A DNA stretch of 64,000 nt, taken from NCBI RefSeq assembly GCF_000799735.1, contig NZ_JUHH01000001.1:1860001-1924000 (forward strand). The letters run 5' to 3'. Shown one piece after another: positions 1 to 11,000 of the stretch (positions are counted from its first letter, which is position 1; each line of letters begins with the position of its first letter). The stretch is from Methylotenera sp. G11. Its GTDB lineage: Bacteria; Pseudomonadota; Gammaproteobacteria; Burkholderiales; Methylophilaceae. A model generated the notes under the pieces. It made no database searches. It was not told where the DNA came from and was given only the letters and a program-made list of their open reading frames with translations. Position numbers and translations under genes: made by a program.

Positions 1-214
1 GGAAGCAGCAAACCAACAGCACAAAAGCAACTTGTGGATTCCCTCTGGCGGACCTGATGACGAGGAACAGGGCCGTTAAAATTGATAAACCGATGGCCGC
101 GCTGCTGATATACGTGAAATTAAGCAGCCATAGATACTGGTTGGCGATAAAGGTCAGGCATAGAGCGGCTGCTAGCCATAGCGTCTGTTCTTCGCGGGGT
201 TTATTCGCAAACAT
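1..214 (-). CDS. Partial membrane protein, N-terminal 71 residues
   Basis: A leftward reading frame starts at an ATG at 214-212 and stays open to the left edge, so only the first 71 residues are present. They contain two hydrophobic stretches (about residues 12-33 and 36-53) separated by a short polar turn, typical of a multi-pass inner-membrane protein. Its start overlaps the end of the upstream 122-residue gene by 14 bases, which suggests translational coupling and a shared transcript. I do not recognise the family, and no function is claimed. Confidence 0.55.
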   Translation of the reverse strand, partial: MFANKPREEQTLWLAAALCLTFIANQYLWLLNFTYISSAAIGLSILTALFLVIRSARGNPQVAFVLLVCCF

Positions 215-569
215 GATGTTCTACATTTTCCTGATGATTGATCAATCGGCAATTGTTTTTAAGCGCTGTGCCAGCGAGGGCAAAAACATTTTTGGCGTTT
301 GCATCCAGCCTGGCGGGATAGGTATATTCGACAGCCCTTTGATGTAATAGCGGGTTTTCATTCAATACGCCAGCCAGGTTGAATTCCCGGAGTCCATTTT
401 TAGCAATCAGGGAATTCAAATGAACGACCTCTGCGGGTAGCGACTCAGTGGCGCCGGCATTTTCCTTAAAAGCCTGCATCAGTAATATGGGGTTGAATGC
501 CTGAGTGAATTTGAGTGATGAGAAAATAAAAAACATTATGCCAAGTATGTAGATAATGTTTCTTTTCAT
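201..569 (-). CDS. Small hypothetical protein with N-terminal membrane anchor
   Basis: A 122-residue protein starting with MKRN and a hydrophobic segment at about residues 5-24 that could be a signal anchor or uncleaved signal peptide. The remainder is soluble and mildly charged, with two cysteines near the C-terminus. The ribosome binding site is weak (GGAT about 9 bases upstream). It overlaps the next leftward membrane gene by 14 bases, so the two probably form an operon continuing beyond the window. I cannot assign a family; a periplasmic or membrane-associated accessory protein is the most that the sequence supports. Confidence 0.6.
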   Translation of the reverse strand: MKRNIIYILGIMFFIFSSLKFTQAFNPILLMQAFKENAGATESLPAEVVHLNSLIAKNGLREFNLAGVLNENPLLHQRAVEYTYPARLDANAKNVFALAGTALKNNCRLINHQENVEHHVCE

Positions 570-787
570 AAAAAAATATCCAAATTCTAAAGTTGTTGGA
601 AAATATTTATTCTAATTTCATTAAGGCCGTAAATGACAAATGGCAGGTTTCAGGTGAGCCGTGATGGGTGCAATGATAACGCATAATCAAGCTAGCCTTG
701 ATATTGAACTGGGCTGATGACTGGTGTGATCTAACGGCATGGTGCGGGTAAGGCCTAAGCGTGATTTAATTTGAAGACTAGGGTTGG

Positions 788-828
788 GAGCTTGGGAAGC
801 TAGCGTTCTACCATTGAACTACACCCGC
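788..828 (-). pseudogene. tRNA-Gly(CCC) 5' fragment, 41 nt
   Basis: This fragment is identical to positions 1-41 of the intact tRNA-Gly at 2081-2154, in the opposite orientation. It includes the acceptor 5' strand, D arm, anticodon loop and part of the 3' anticodon strand, but no T arm or CCA. It cannot fold as a tRNA. It shares the unusual base in the anticodon stem with the intact copy, so the duplication followed that substitution or the copies have been homogenised. Confidence 0.85.
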
Positions 829-990
829 ATTGAAGTATTATTTTACTTTAATTTTGGATGATTCTGGCTGACTATGCTGGAAGTGTTGTAAAAACCTGCG
901 CTAAACAGATTTATCATACAGTTCGGGAGAGATTGTCTCGGCAGTAATTAACCACTGTTTACACACAGTTTAAAGACACCCTCTGATAGT
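788..990 (-). repeat. Left arm of a ~200-bp inverted repeat carrying half a tRNA-Gly
   Basis: The reverse complement of 788-990 matches 1921-2121 with only a few substitutions and single-base indels. The arm contains the first 41 nucleotides of the tRNA-Gly gene (at 788-828 on the minus strand) followed outward by the same upstream flank that precedes the intact tRNA. Identity ends abruptly inside the 3' side of the anticodon stem. The two arms enclose one AT-rich gene. The interval 570-787 shows no gene or motif that I recognise. Confidence 0.9.
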
Positions 991-1097
991 GTAAATGTAT
1001 TAACCCATGCAAAAGAGTACAGCATTAAAGCTTTAGCAAAGCTAGTGAACTCAGTGTAAGCTAGGATATTAAATTTAACTAAAAAGAGGCAACAATA

Positions 1098-1910
1098 ATG
1101 ACAAAAATGTTGAAGTGGTTGGGGATAATTTTTCTAGTTTTGATTGTAATTGGAATGATTGCAGGTAAAAAAGAAGGTGTGAAAGAAGAAGGAAATACAT
1201 CCAGCAGTAATGAATTAGTAAATAACAACACTGAGGCAGCTAAATATGTTTTGAATGAAAAAGAGAAAAAAGTATTCAATGCTATGTTGCAAGATGATGT
1301 TGATAGTTTTCTCGATGGTGGCGACAGTATGTTGTCTGATGGTTTAATTGTTACTACCTCATTAGAGGTGGCAAAAGCATATGAAGATAACCAAGTTGGA
1401 GCAGACCAGAAATACTATAAAAAAGATATTTTAATTAGTGGGAAAATCGAAGGTATTAATAGTGGTCTTGGTAATGAGCCGTATATAACACTTAATGGTA
1501 CAAATCCATTTTTAGCACCACAGATTCATTTTGATAATCCAAATATTGACAAGATTGCTAGCCTATCAAAAGGTCAAAAAATGACATTTGTTTGCATGGG
1601 GAATGGTGCCGTTGTTAGTGCTCCAATGTTTAAAGATTGTCAATTAGCAGAAGAATTTGTTATTAACAAAATTGAAAAAATTAAACCACAAGTACAAGAA
1701 TTTTTGCGTGGTGAAAAACCTAGAACTGAATTGGTAGGTAAGCTAACGTTTATATCAATAGCAGTAGCAAGGTTGTTACCAGATAATTCCAAATGCTACT
1801 CAGGCGGTAAAAATTGTGCGAAAGAAATTCAAGAACTATTTGATAAAACACCAAAAGAAGATATGAAAAAAATTCACACTGAAATGCAGCAATTGGGATT
1901 AAAAGTATAA
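1098..1910 (+). CDS. Membrane-anchored protein with OB-fold (tRNA_anti-like) domain
   Basis: A 270-residue protein with an N-terminal hydrophobic anchor (about residues 6-22), a charged linker, and a central region at about 85-185 with the pattern of the tRNA_anti-like OB-fold family: a phase-conserved lysine-rich start, a GKI strand, a glycine-rich turn, and a GQ...F.C.G strand ending in KDC. A start is supported by AAGAGG about 8 bases upstream. The gene is markedly richer in A/T than its neighbours and lies alone between the arms of an inverted repeat, so it looks acquired. The OB fold may bind nucleic acid or a small ligand, but nothing in the sequence fixes its function. Confidence 0.7.
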   Translation: MTKMLKWLGIIFLVLIVIGMIAGKKEGVKEEGNTSSSNELVNNNTEAAKYVLNEKEKKVFNAMLQDDVDSFLDGGDSMLSDGLIVTTSLEVAKAYEDNQVGADQKYYKKDILISGKIEGINSGLGNEPYITLNGTNPFLAPQIHFDNPNIDKIASLSKGQKMTFVCMGNGAVVSAPMFKDCQLAEEFVINKIEKIKPQVQEFLRGEKPRTELVGKLTFISIAVARLLPDNSKCYSGGKNCAKEIQELFDKTPKEDMKKIHTEMQQLGLKV

Positions 1911-1920
1911 AAAAATTTAT

Positions 1921-2121
1921 ACTATGAGAGGGTGTTCTTCAACTGTGTGTAAACAGTGGTTAATTACTGCCGGACACTCTCTCCCGAACTGTATGATAAA
2001 CCTGTTTAGTGCAGGTTTTTACAACACTTCCAGCATAGTCAGCCAGAATCATCCAAAATAAAGTAAAATAATACTTCAATGCGGGTGTAGTTCAATGGTA
2101 GAACGCTAGCTTCCCAAGCTC
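1921..2121 (+). repeat. Right arm of the tRNA-bearing inverted repeat
   Basis: This is the partner of 788-990. It starts 10 bases after the stop codon of the enclosed gene, runs through about 160 bases of tRNA upstream flank, and ends 41 bases into the intact tRNA-Gly. Differences from the left arm are scattered (for example around 1937, 1973, 2000 and 2061), which points to an old rather than a very recent duplication, or to relaxed constraint on one arm. Confidence 0.9.
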
Positions 2122-2154
2122 GATACGCGGGTTCGATTCCCGTCACCCGCTCCA
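2081..2154 (+). tRNA. tRNA-Gly, anticodon CCC
   Basis: A 74-nucleotide cloverleaf with a 7-bp acceptor stem (GCGGGTG pairing with CACCCGC), a D arm with the GG of the D loop, anticodon loop TTCCCAA at 2111-2117, a T arm with GTTCGATTC, and an encoded CCA at 2152-2154. The anticodon stem has a T·C mismatch at its second pair (CTAGC against GCTCG); the usual sequence would be CGAGC. The gene decodes GGG. It lies directly upstream of thiD with no terminator between them. Confidence 0.93.
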
Positions 2155-2184
2155 ACTTTTCAGCAGATATCAGTGGTAAACATT

Positions 2185-3045
2185 ATGGCTAATCAGGCAC
2201 CTCCTTCAGTAATGACTTTTGCGGGTACAGACCCAAGCGGCGGTGCAGGACTGCAGGCTGATATTCTTACCTTTGCCAGCATTGGCTGCCATCCGCTTTC
2301 TGTAGTCACTGCAATTACTGCACAGGATACGGTAGGTGTGGACGGTGTGCTGGCGATGGACGCAGACTGGGTGAACGATCAGGCGCGTGCGATCCTGGAA
2401 GATGTGCAGGTTTCCGCATTCAAGCTGGGCCTGCTGGGATCGGTCGAGAATATTGCGGTTATTGCCGAGATTATGGCGGATTATCCTGATGTGCCGCTGC
2501 TGATAGACCCTATCCTGACTTCCGGCCGCGGTGATGAGTTTACCAATGATGAAATGATGAGTGCGATGACGGAGCTGTTGTTTCCGCAAGCCACGCTGAT
2601 TACGCCGAACAGCATTGAGGCGCGCAGGTTTGCCTACGCAGATGAAACGGATGAGGTGGCATTGACCTCGCTGGATGATGCGGCAGGACGGTTACTGGCA
2701 ATGGGCAGCGAATATGTGCTGATTACCGGTACGCATGAGCGTACGCAGGAAGTCACGAATACGCTTTATGGTAACGACAAGCTGATCAAATCCTATAAAT
2801 GGGAGCGTTTGCCAGGCAGTTATCATGGCTCCGGATGTACGCTCACCAGTGCGATCGCGGCGTGCATGGCGCATGGCCTGAGTATCGAAGAGGCGGTTCT
2901 GGAAGCGCAGGAATATACATGGCAGACCCTGAAGAATGGCTTCAGGCCTGGTATGGGGCAGTACATTCCAGACCGTATGTTCTGGGCGCGTGATGAGGAA
3001 GATCCGGTCATCAACCCCGGTGACGGCAGCGTAAAAGCGCACTAG
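2185..3045 (+). CDS. thiD: Hydroxymethylpyrimidine/phosphomethylpyrimidine kinase
   Basis: ThiD phosphorylates hydroxymethylpyrimidine and its monophosphate to HMP-PP for thiamine synthesis in the cytoplasm. The protein has the ribokinase-type fold signatures: an N-terminal AGTDPSGGAG substrate loop, the SGRGDE region near the middle, and the C-terminal GSYHGSGCTLTSA anion-hole/catalytic motif. From the ATG at 2185 it is 286 residues; an in-frame GTG at 2173 would add four. Neither start has a strong ribosome binding site. It is 11 bases upstream of thiE, forming a two-gene thiamine operon downstream of tRNA-Gly, apart from thiC at 31 kb. Confidence 0.93.
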   Translation: MANQAPPSVMTFAGTDPSGGAGLQADILTFASIGCHPLSVVTAITAQDTVGVDGVLAMDADWVNDQARAILEDVQVSAFKLGLLGSVENIAVIAEIMADYPDVPLLIDPILTSGRGDEFTNDEMMSAMTELLFPQATLITPNSIEARRFAYADETDEVALTSLDDAAGRLLAMGSEYVLITGTHERTQEVTNTLYGNDKLIKSYKWERLPGSYHGSGCTLTSAIAACMAHGLSIEEAVLEAQEYTWQTLKNGFRPGMGQYIPDRMFWARDEEDPVINPGDGSVKAH

Positions 3046-3056
3046 AAGCAATCGGT

Positions 3057-3707
3057 ATGACAGTGCTGACTTCCCGCAAAATTCAGGGTTTATATGCCGT
3101 TACGCCGGATGAGCAAGATACTGAAGTGTTGCTTGCGAAAGTCGAGGCTGCGCTACGTGGCGGTGTCAGTGTCGTGCAGTATCGCAATAAACGCGCAGAC
3201 CATAAGCTGCAAACGCAGCAGGCGCGCGCTATTCTGCCATTGTGCAGGCAATACCGGGTGCCGTTCATTATCAATGATTCCATCAAGCTTTGCCTGACGC
3301 TGGATGCCGATGGCGTGCATCTGGGAGCAGATGACGGCAACCTGGCCCAAGCGCGCAGCCGGCTGGGACCGCATAAGATTTTAGGTGCATCCTGTTATAA
3401 CCGGCTGGACCTGGCGCTGGCCGCTGCAGATGCAGGTGCGGACTATGCCGCTTTCGGTGCGTGCTTCGCATCCGGCACCAAGCCGAATGCACCGGTTGCC
3501 GCGTTAAATTTGTTCGCCGAAGCCAAGCGGCTTGTGCGGATCCCGTTGGTTGCAATAGGCGGTATCACCCTGGAAAATGCTGCGCAGGCGGCAGAAGCCG
3601 GTGCTGATGCAATTGCCGTGATCGGCGCTTTGTTTAATGCGGGCAATCATGATGAATCAATTACGCAGGCAGCCCGCGATTTTTCGCGAGTTTTTGATAT
3701 GTATTAA
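3057..3707 (+). CDS. thiE: Thiamine-phosphate synthase
   Basis: ThiE couples HMP-PP with the thiazole phosphate to give thiamine monophosphate. The 216-residue TIM-barrel protein shows the family landmarks in order: GLYAVTPD, the VQYRNK strand, IINDS followed by ADGVHLGADD, GASCYN, the FG..FAS.TKPNAP loop, and VAIGGI near the C-terminus. The usual serine-rich SCH variant is SCYN here. It follows thiD by 11 bases and is evidently co-transcribed with it. No TPP riboswitch was found in front of this pair, unlike thiC. Confidence 0.94.
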   Translation: MTVLTSRKIQGLYAVTPDEQDTEVLLAKVEAALRGGVSVVQYRNKRADHKLQTQQARAILPLCRQYRVPFIINDSIKLCLTLDADGVHLGADDGNLAQARSRLGPHKILGASCYNRLDLALAAADAGADYAAFGACFASGTKPNAPVAALNLFAEAKRLVRIPLVAIGGITLENAAQAAEAGADAIAVIGALFNAGNHDESITQAARDFSRVFDMY

Positions 3708-3766
3708 ATCGATCGGTTTTATTCCGTGAAATAATCTTCTTTCACTTAAAATGGGAGAGGTCTGTA

Positions 3767-4537
3767 ATGGCCAAAGAATTATTTAACAATGGCAGTCATG
3801 TTTGTATAGTATTCAATGACTTGGCGGATAAGGCGTCTTCGGAGGCGGTGCAGTCCAACCAGTTCTTGATCGTGACAGACGGGCATGGCGCATTGATTGA
3901 TCCGGGTGGCAATATGACCTATAACGCCCTGATGGTCGGTATGGGGAAGTATTTTAATTTCCGTAAACTGGAATATATCCTGGCTTCGCATCAGGATCCG
4001 GATATCGTGGCATCTATCAATAAGTGGATGATCGGTACTGAGTGCAAGGTGTTGGCACCTGCCATCTGGGAGCGTTTTCTGCCGCATTTCTGTGGTGTGG
4101 GCAATACAGATGACCGTATTATCGGCATCCCGGATGCCGGCATGAATATACACCTGGGCAATACCATTATTAAAGCATTGCCGGCGCACTTCCTGCATTC
4201 GGAAGGTAATTTCCAGTTTTATGACGTAGCTAGTAAAATCCTGTTTTCCGGAGATTTGGGAGCATCGCTGGTGCCGGCAGAGTTGGCGATTGAACCGGTA
4301 ACGGATTTCAATGCCCACTTGCCTGCCATGCTGGGTTTTCACAGAAGGTATATGACCTCCAATAAAGCCTGCCGCTTCTGGGCAAACATGGTACGCACCA
4401 TGGATATTGAATCTATCGTGCCGCAGCATGGCCGGCCGTTTGTAGGCAAGGCGATGGTGAACCAGTTCATTTCATGGATCGAAGGTCTCGAGTGCGGAAT
4501 CGATTTAATGACGCAAAACAATTACAAGGTACCCTGA
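3767..4537 (+). CDS. Metallo-beta-lactamase-fold diiron (ODP-type) protein
   Basis: A 256-residue protein with the metallo-beta-lactamase fold of the oxygen-binding diiron proteins related to flavodiiron enzymes, but without a flavodoxin domain. The metal motif reads H75-x-D77-x-D79-I80, so the canonical HxHxDH or HxExDH is altered: aspartate in the second ligand position and isoleucine in place of the last histidine. Further ligands can be seen in [18 protein letters not shown] and VPQHGRPF. A strong GGGAGAGG ribosome binding site precedes the ATG. It lies between thiE and hemL, only 10 bases before hemL. A role in O2 or NO sensing or peroxide handling is inference. Confidence 0.72.
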   Translation: MAKELFNNGSHVCIVFNDLADKASSEAVQSNQFLIVTDGHGALIDPGGNMTYNALMVGMGKYFNFRKLEYILASHQDPDIVASINKWMIGTECKVLAPAIWERFLPHFCGVGNTDDRIIGIPDAGMNIHLGNTIIKALPAHFLHSEGNFQFYDVASKILFSGDLGASLVPAELAIEPVTDFNAHLPAMLGFHRRYMTSNKACRFWANMVRTMDIESIVPQHGRPFVGKAMVNQFISWIEGLECGIDLMTQNNYKVP

Positions 4538-4547
4538 AAGACAATTT

Positions 4548-5837
4548 ATGACATCTAAGAGCCAGCAGTTATTTGAAAAATCGCAACAACTTATTCCTGG
4601 CGGTGTTAATTCACCGGTGCGGGCTTTCCGTAGTGTGGGCGGTACGCCAGTTTTTTTCAAAAAAGGGCTGGGTTCCAGGTTGTGGGATGTGGACGGTAAG
4701 GAATATATCGACTACATCAACTCATGGGGGCCGATGATTCTGGGGCATGCTCACCCGGACGTCATTAAGGCTGTGCAGGAAGTGGCGGCAAATAGCCTGT
4801 CATTTGGTGCGCCAACCGGACTGGAGCTTGAAATAGCCGAGCTGATCAATAAGCTGGTGCCGAGCATGGAGCAGGTGCGCCTCGTGAGCAGCGGTACCGA
4901 AGCCACGATGAGTGCGATTCGCGTTGCGCGCGGCTTCACCGGCCGAAACAAGCTGGTCAAGTTTGAAGGTTGCTATCATGGACACTCGGATGCCTTGCTG
5001 GTGAAAGCAGGTTCTGGTTTGCTCACATTTGGCGAGCCTAGCTCTGCCGGCGTGCCGGCGGAAGTCGCCGCGCATACCCTGACACTTGAATATAACAATA
5101 CGCAGCAGTTGAAAGACCTGTTTGAAGCGAGCGGTGATGAGATCGCCTGTGTCATTATCGAGCCGGTTGTCGGCAATATGAATCTGGTTGTGCCACACAT
5201 GGAATTTCTGCAGACGCTGCGCGACCTGTGTACCCGGCATGGCGCTGTGTTGATTTTTGACGAAGTGATGACGGGTTTCCGTGTTCACCTTGGTGGAGCG
5301 CAGGCTTTATATAACATCAGGCCTGACATTACGACGCTAGGTAAAGTCATCGGCGGTGGTTTGCCGGTAGGCGCCTTTGGCGGCCGCAAGGATATTATGC
5401 AGTGCCTGGCGCCCTTGGGAGCGGTGTATCAGGCAGGCACGTTATCGGGCAATCCGGTTGCTGTGACGGCTGGCCTTGCAACATTGAAGTTGCTTCAGAC
5501 GCCTGATTTCCATGCGAAGCTGGCTGCGCAGACTAAAAAGCTGGTGGATGGTTTGGTGTCTGCCGCCAGAGAAGCCGGTGTTGTTTTCAGTGCGCAAAGT
5601 GTGGGCGGCATGTTTGGTTTATATTTCAGTGAAAAATGCCCGACGAGTTTTGCCGAAGTAATGCAAGCGAACAAAGAGCAATTTAACCAATTCTTCCATC
5701 TGATGCTGGATGCCGGTATCTATCTGGCGCCATCCGCTTTTGAGGCGGGTTTTGTCTCTGCTGCGCATACGGATGCTGATATTGCGTTCACAATTAATGC
5801 TGCGAAAGCGGCATTCAAGGCTGTTGCACCAAAATAA
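4548..5837 (+). CDS. hemL: Glutamate-1-semialdehyde 2,1-aminomutase
   Basis: HemL converts glutamate-1-semialdehyde to 5-aminolevulinate, the committed C5-pathway step of haem and corrin synthesis, using pyridoxal phosphate. The 429 residues match the family length. Landmarks are the N-terminal [35 protein letters not shown], the FDEVMTGFR cofactor-binding strand, and [18 protein letters not shown], which holds the Schiff-base lysine. The ATG lies 10 bases after the preceding gene, suggesting co-transcription. Together with hemE at 14 kb, the window holds two separate haem-pathway genes. Confidence 0.96.
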   Translation: MTSKSQQLFEKSQQLIPGGVNSPVRAFRSVGGTPVFFKKGLGSRLWDVDGKEYIDYINSWGPMILGHAHPDVIKAVQEVAANSLSFGAPTGLELEIAELINKLVPSMEQVRLVSSGTEATMSAIRVARGFTGRNKLVKFEGCYHGHSDALLVKAGSGLLTFGEPSSAGVPAEVAAHTLTLEYNNTQQLKDLFEASGDEIACVIIEPVVGNMNLVVPHMEFLQTLRDLCTRHGAVLIFDEVMTGFRVHLGGAQALYNIRPDITTLGKVIGGGLPVGAFGGRKDIMQCLAPLGAVYQAGTLSGNPVAVTAGLATLKLLQTPDFHAKLAAQTKKLVDGLVSAAREAGVVFSAQSVGGMFGLYFSEKCPTSFAEVMQANKEQFNQFFHLMLDAGIYLAPSAFEAGFVSAAHTDADIAFTINAAKAAFKAVAPK

Positions 5838-7527
<1,690 letters not shown>

Positions 7528-7554
7528 TTGCTGATGGCTTGAGTGAATTGGTAT

Positions 7555-7588
7555 AAAACCCCGCAATTAATGTTGCGGGGTTTTTTTT
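7555..7588 (+). terminator. Rho-independent terminator after gdhA
   Basis: A 12-bp stem AAAACCCCGCAA/TTGCGGGG with a 6-base loop is followed by eight T residues. It ends the gdhA transcript. Confidence 0.93.
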
Positions 7589-8013
7589 GCACTATAACTG
7601 TGCATCGCTGGAAAATCCGGGTCTGTATTGATATGTCCTGGTGTATGAATTTCCTATATCAGTCATGGAGTTGTAAATACAATTGACTAAATATGCAACT
7701 GGGTACAAAGTACATTTTATTGAGATGGTTGCGTATTAATTCCGCTCAAAAATGGTGCGTATTTTGAAAATATGCACAATATCGGTGCGTGTTGTGGTAG
7801 GGCAAACTTTGAGTGTGATCGATTTTTTACAGAGTCTGCGACTTTCTTTGTTTTAAGTGATTGATTTTTAATGATACATTAAATCAATTGTAACAATTTG
7901 TAAATTGAATGGCAACTTGCATGGTTTTTGCTTATTTGTATTCCCACCGATAATTGATTCGGTGGCGAGTTAAATGCGCGAATGAGTAAGCTAAACATAG
8001 GGGTAGAAGATTG
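7589..8013 (+). promoter_or_regulatory. gltB upstream region with NtrC-like palindrome
   Basis: No coding sequence is evident. A 17-bp site at 7773-7789 has TGCAC and GTGCG arms around a 7-base centre and resembles the NtrC-type TGCACC-N5-GGTGCA consensus. A third half-site, GGTGCG, is at 7754-7759, 30 bp before its copy at 7784. This parallels the arrangement upstream of gdhA. The leader also holds a 7-bp hairpin (CCACCGA at 7944-7950 with TCGGTGG at 7959-7965). No convincing sigma-54 -24/-12 pair was found. Confidence 0.5.
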
Positions 8014-11000
8014 ATGGACCAGGCATTAAATCAGACAAGTGTGTTAGTACCAGCACTAACCGCACCACAACAGCAGGGCATGTATAGTCCGAGCAACGAA
8101 CGCGACGCCTGTGGCGTAGGATTCGTAGCGCATATCAAGGGTAAAAAGAGCCATGATATTGTGCAAAAAGGGTTGGAGTTACTCACTAACCTGACTCACC
8201 GTGGTGCAACTGGTTACGATCCTAAGCTTGGCGATGGTGCCGGCTTGCTCATGCAGATGCCCGATGCTTTCATGCGTAAAGAGGCTGCTGCACTTAATAT
8301 TACATTACCGGCTGCCGGTCAGTATGCGGTGGGCAATGTGTTTTTACCGCAAAATGCAAATAACCGTGCGGCGTGTGAAGCACTGTTTAAGCAGATTATT
8401 GCGGAAGAAAATCAAATCGAATTAGGCTGGCGCGATGTGCCGGTTGATAACAGCAATATCGCGCAGGCCGCACGTGATGTAGAGCCAACCATGCGCCAGG
8501 TATTGATTGCCAGCGCGCAAGCGGGTAGTGCTGATTTTGACCAGTCTGTGTTTGAGCGCAAATTATTCGTCATCCGTAAACGTATCGAACATGCGGTAAG
8601 CGAGCTTAAGCTGGAAGATAATGCGGCGTTCTACATGCCGTCATTGTCTTCACGTACCATCGTTTACAAAGGCATGCTGCTGGCAAATGAAGTTGGCGTT
8701 TATTATAAGGATTTGAATGATCCCAGTCTGGTGTCAGCTTTGGCTTTGGTGCACCAGCGTTTTTCAACCAACACTTTCCCGGCCTGGGATCTGGCTCACC
8801 CTTTCCGCATGATCGCACATAACGGTGAAATCAACACGGTACAAGGCAACGTGAACTGGATGGCAGCACGCCACGAAGCGATGCGTTCAAGCCTGATTGG
8901 CGAGGATCTGGAAAAATTGTGGCCATTGATTGTAGATGGCCAGTCTGACTCAGCCTGTTTTGATAACTGCCTGGAATTATTGGTGGCAGGTGGTTACAGC
9001 TTGCCGCATGCGATGATGATGCTGATTCCGGAAGCCTGGTCAAGCAACAACCTGATGGATGACGACCGCCGTGCCTTCTATGAGTATCATGCCGCATTGA
9101 TGGAGCCGTGGGATGGCCCGGCCGCCGTGGCATTCACTGATGGCAGCATGATCGGTGCAACGCTGGACCGTAATGGTTTGCGTCCGGCACGTTATCTGGT
9201 GACCGATGACGATTTGGTCATGATGGCTTCTGAGATGGGCGTGCTTACATTCCCGCAAGAGAAAATCGTTAAAAAATGGCGTCTGGAACCAGGCAGAATG
9301 CTGCTCATCGATACGGTCCAGGGCCGCATCATTGATGATGCTGAAGTTAAAAATGCCTTGGCAACGGCCAAGCCTTACAAGCAATGGATCGAGCAATCGC
9401 GTTATTTCCTGGCTGATATGCCTAAAGTTGAGAGTGAACTGCAATTGAACGCCAGCCTGCTTGATACACAGCAGGCATTTGGCTATACGCAGGAAGACAT
9501 CAAGTTTGTATTGCAGCCTATCGTGCAGAACGGTGAAGAAGGCGCAGGCTCTATGGGTAACGATGCTGCATTGCCGGTATTGTCAGCCCGTCCTAAAGTA
9601 CTCTACAACTATTTCAAGCAGTTGTTTGCGCAGGTTACCAACCCGCCTATCGATCCGATCCGTGAAGAACTGGTGATGTCACTGGTCACCTTTATCGGCC
9701 CGAAACCGAATCTGCTGGGTATTGAGGAAACTACGCCGCCGATGCGTCTGGAAGCCAGCCAGCCGGTACTGATGCTGGATGAACTGGAGCAGTTGAAGTC
9801 GATTGCTGCACTCACCAATAATCAATATAAATCACTGGTACTGGATATCACCTACCCTGCACAGGAAGGTAAGGCGGGTTTAGCCTTAGCATTGGAAAAC
9901 CTGACTAAAGCAGCAGAAACCGCGGTACAGGATGGTATCAATATCCTGATTCTCTCGGATCGCGGCATGAATGCCGAGCGCGTGGCGATTCCTGCACTGC
10001 TGGCGTGTTCAGCAACGCACGAGCATCTGGTGCGCGCCGGTTTAAGAACCAGCACTGGTTTAGTGGTCGATACCGGTTCTGCGCGTGAAGTACATCATTT
10101 TGCCCTGTTGGGCGGCTATGGTGCCGAAGCAGTTTGCCCATGGCTGACCTTTGAAACGATCAAAGGCATGTCAGATGACAGCTACAAGGCCAGCAAAAAC
10201 TTTGTTAAGGCTATCGGCAAAGGTTTGTATAAAGTCATGTCCAAAATGGGTATCTCTACCTACCAATCTTATTGTGGCGCACAAAGGTTTGAGGCAATCG
10301 GCCTGAACAGCCGTTTTGTTGCGCAGTACTTTACCGGTACAACCACCAATATTGAAGGTATCGGCCTGGATGAAGTGGCTGAAGAAGCAGTGCGTTTACA
10401 CACAGCTGCATTCGGCGCTGATCCTGTGCTGGCGAACAGCCTGGATGCAGGCGGCGAATATGCGTTCCGTGTGCGTGGTGAAGATCATACCTGGACACCG
10501 GAATCAATCGCCAAGCTGCAAAATGCTACACGTACCGGTAAATTTGATACATATAAAGAGTATGCAAAACTGATCAATGACCAGACGCGCCGTCATATGA
10601 CATTGCGCGGCCTGTTCGAGATCAAACCGGCAGCTGCTGCAATTCCGCTGGAGTCTGTAGAGCCGGCTAAAGAAATCGTGAAGCGTTTCGCAACCGGCGC
10701 CATGTCGCTGGGTTCTATTTCTACCGAAGCACACGCAACCCTGGCGATTGCCATGAACCGTATCGGCGGTAAGTCCAATACCGGCGAAGGTGGTGAAGAT
10801 GCCAAGCGCTTCATTCCTGTCGCTGATGCCACCACGATGGCGGCAGTGATCGGTGAAAAACTGATTGAGAAAGATATTGCGCTTAAAGCGGGCGACTCAA
10901 TGCGCTCTGCGATCAAGCAGGTAGCGTCTGGCCGTTTCGGCGTAACGGCAGAGTACCTGGCAAATGCAGACCAGATCCAGATCAAGATGGCGCAGGGTGC

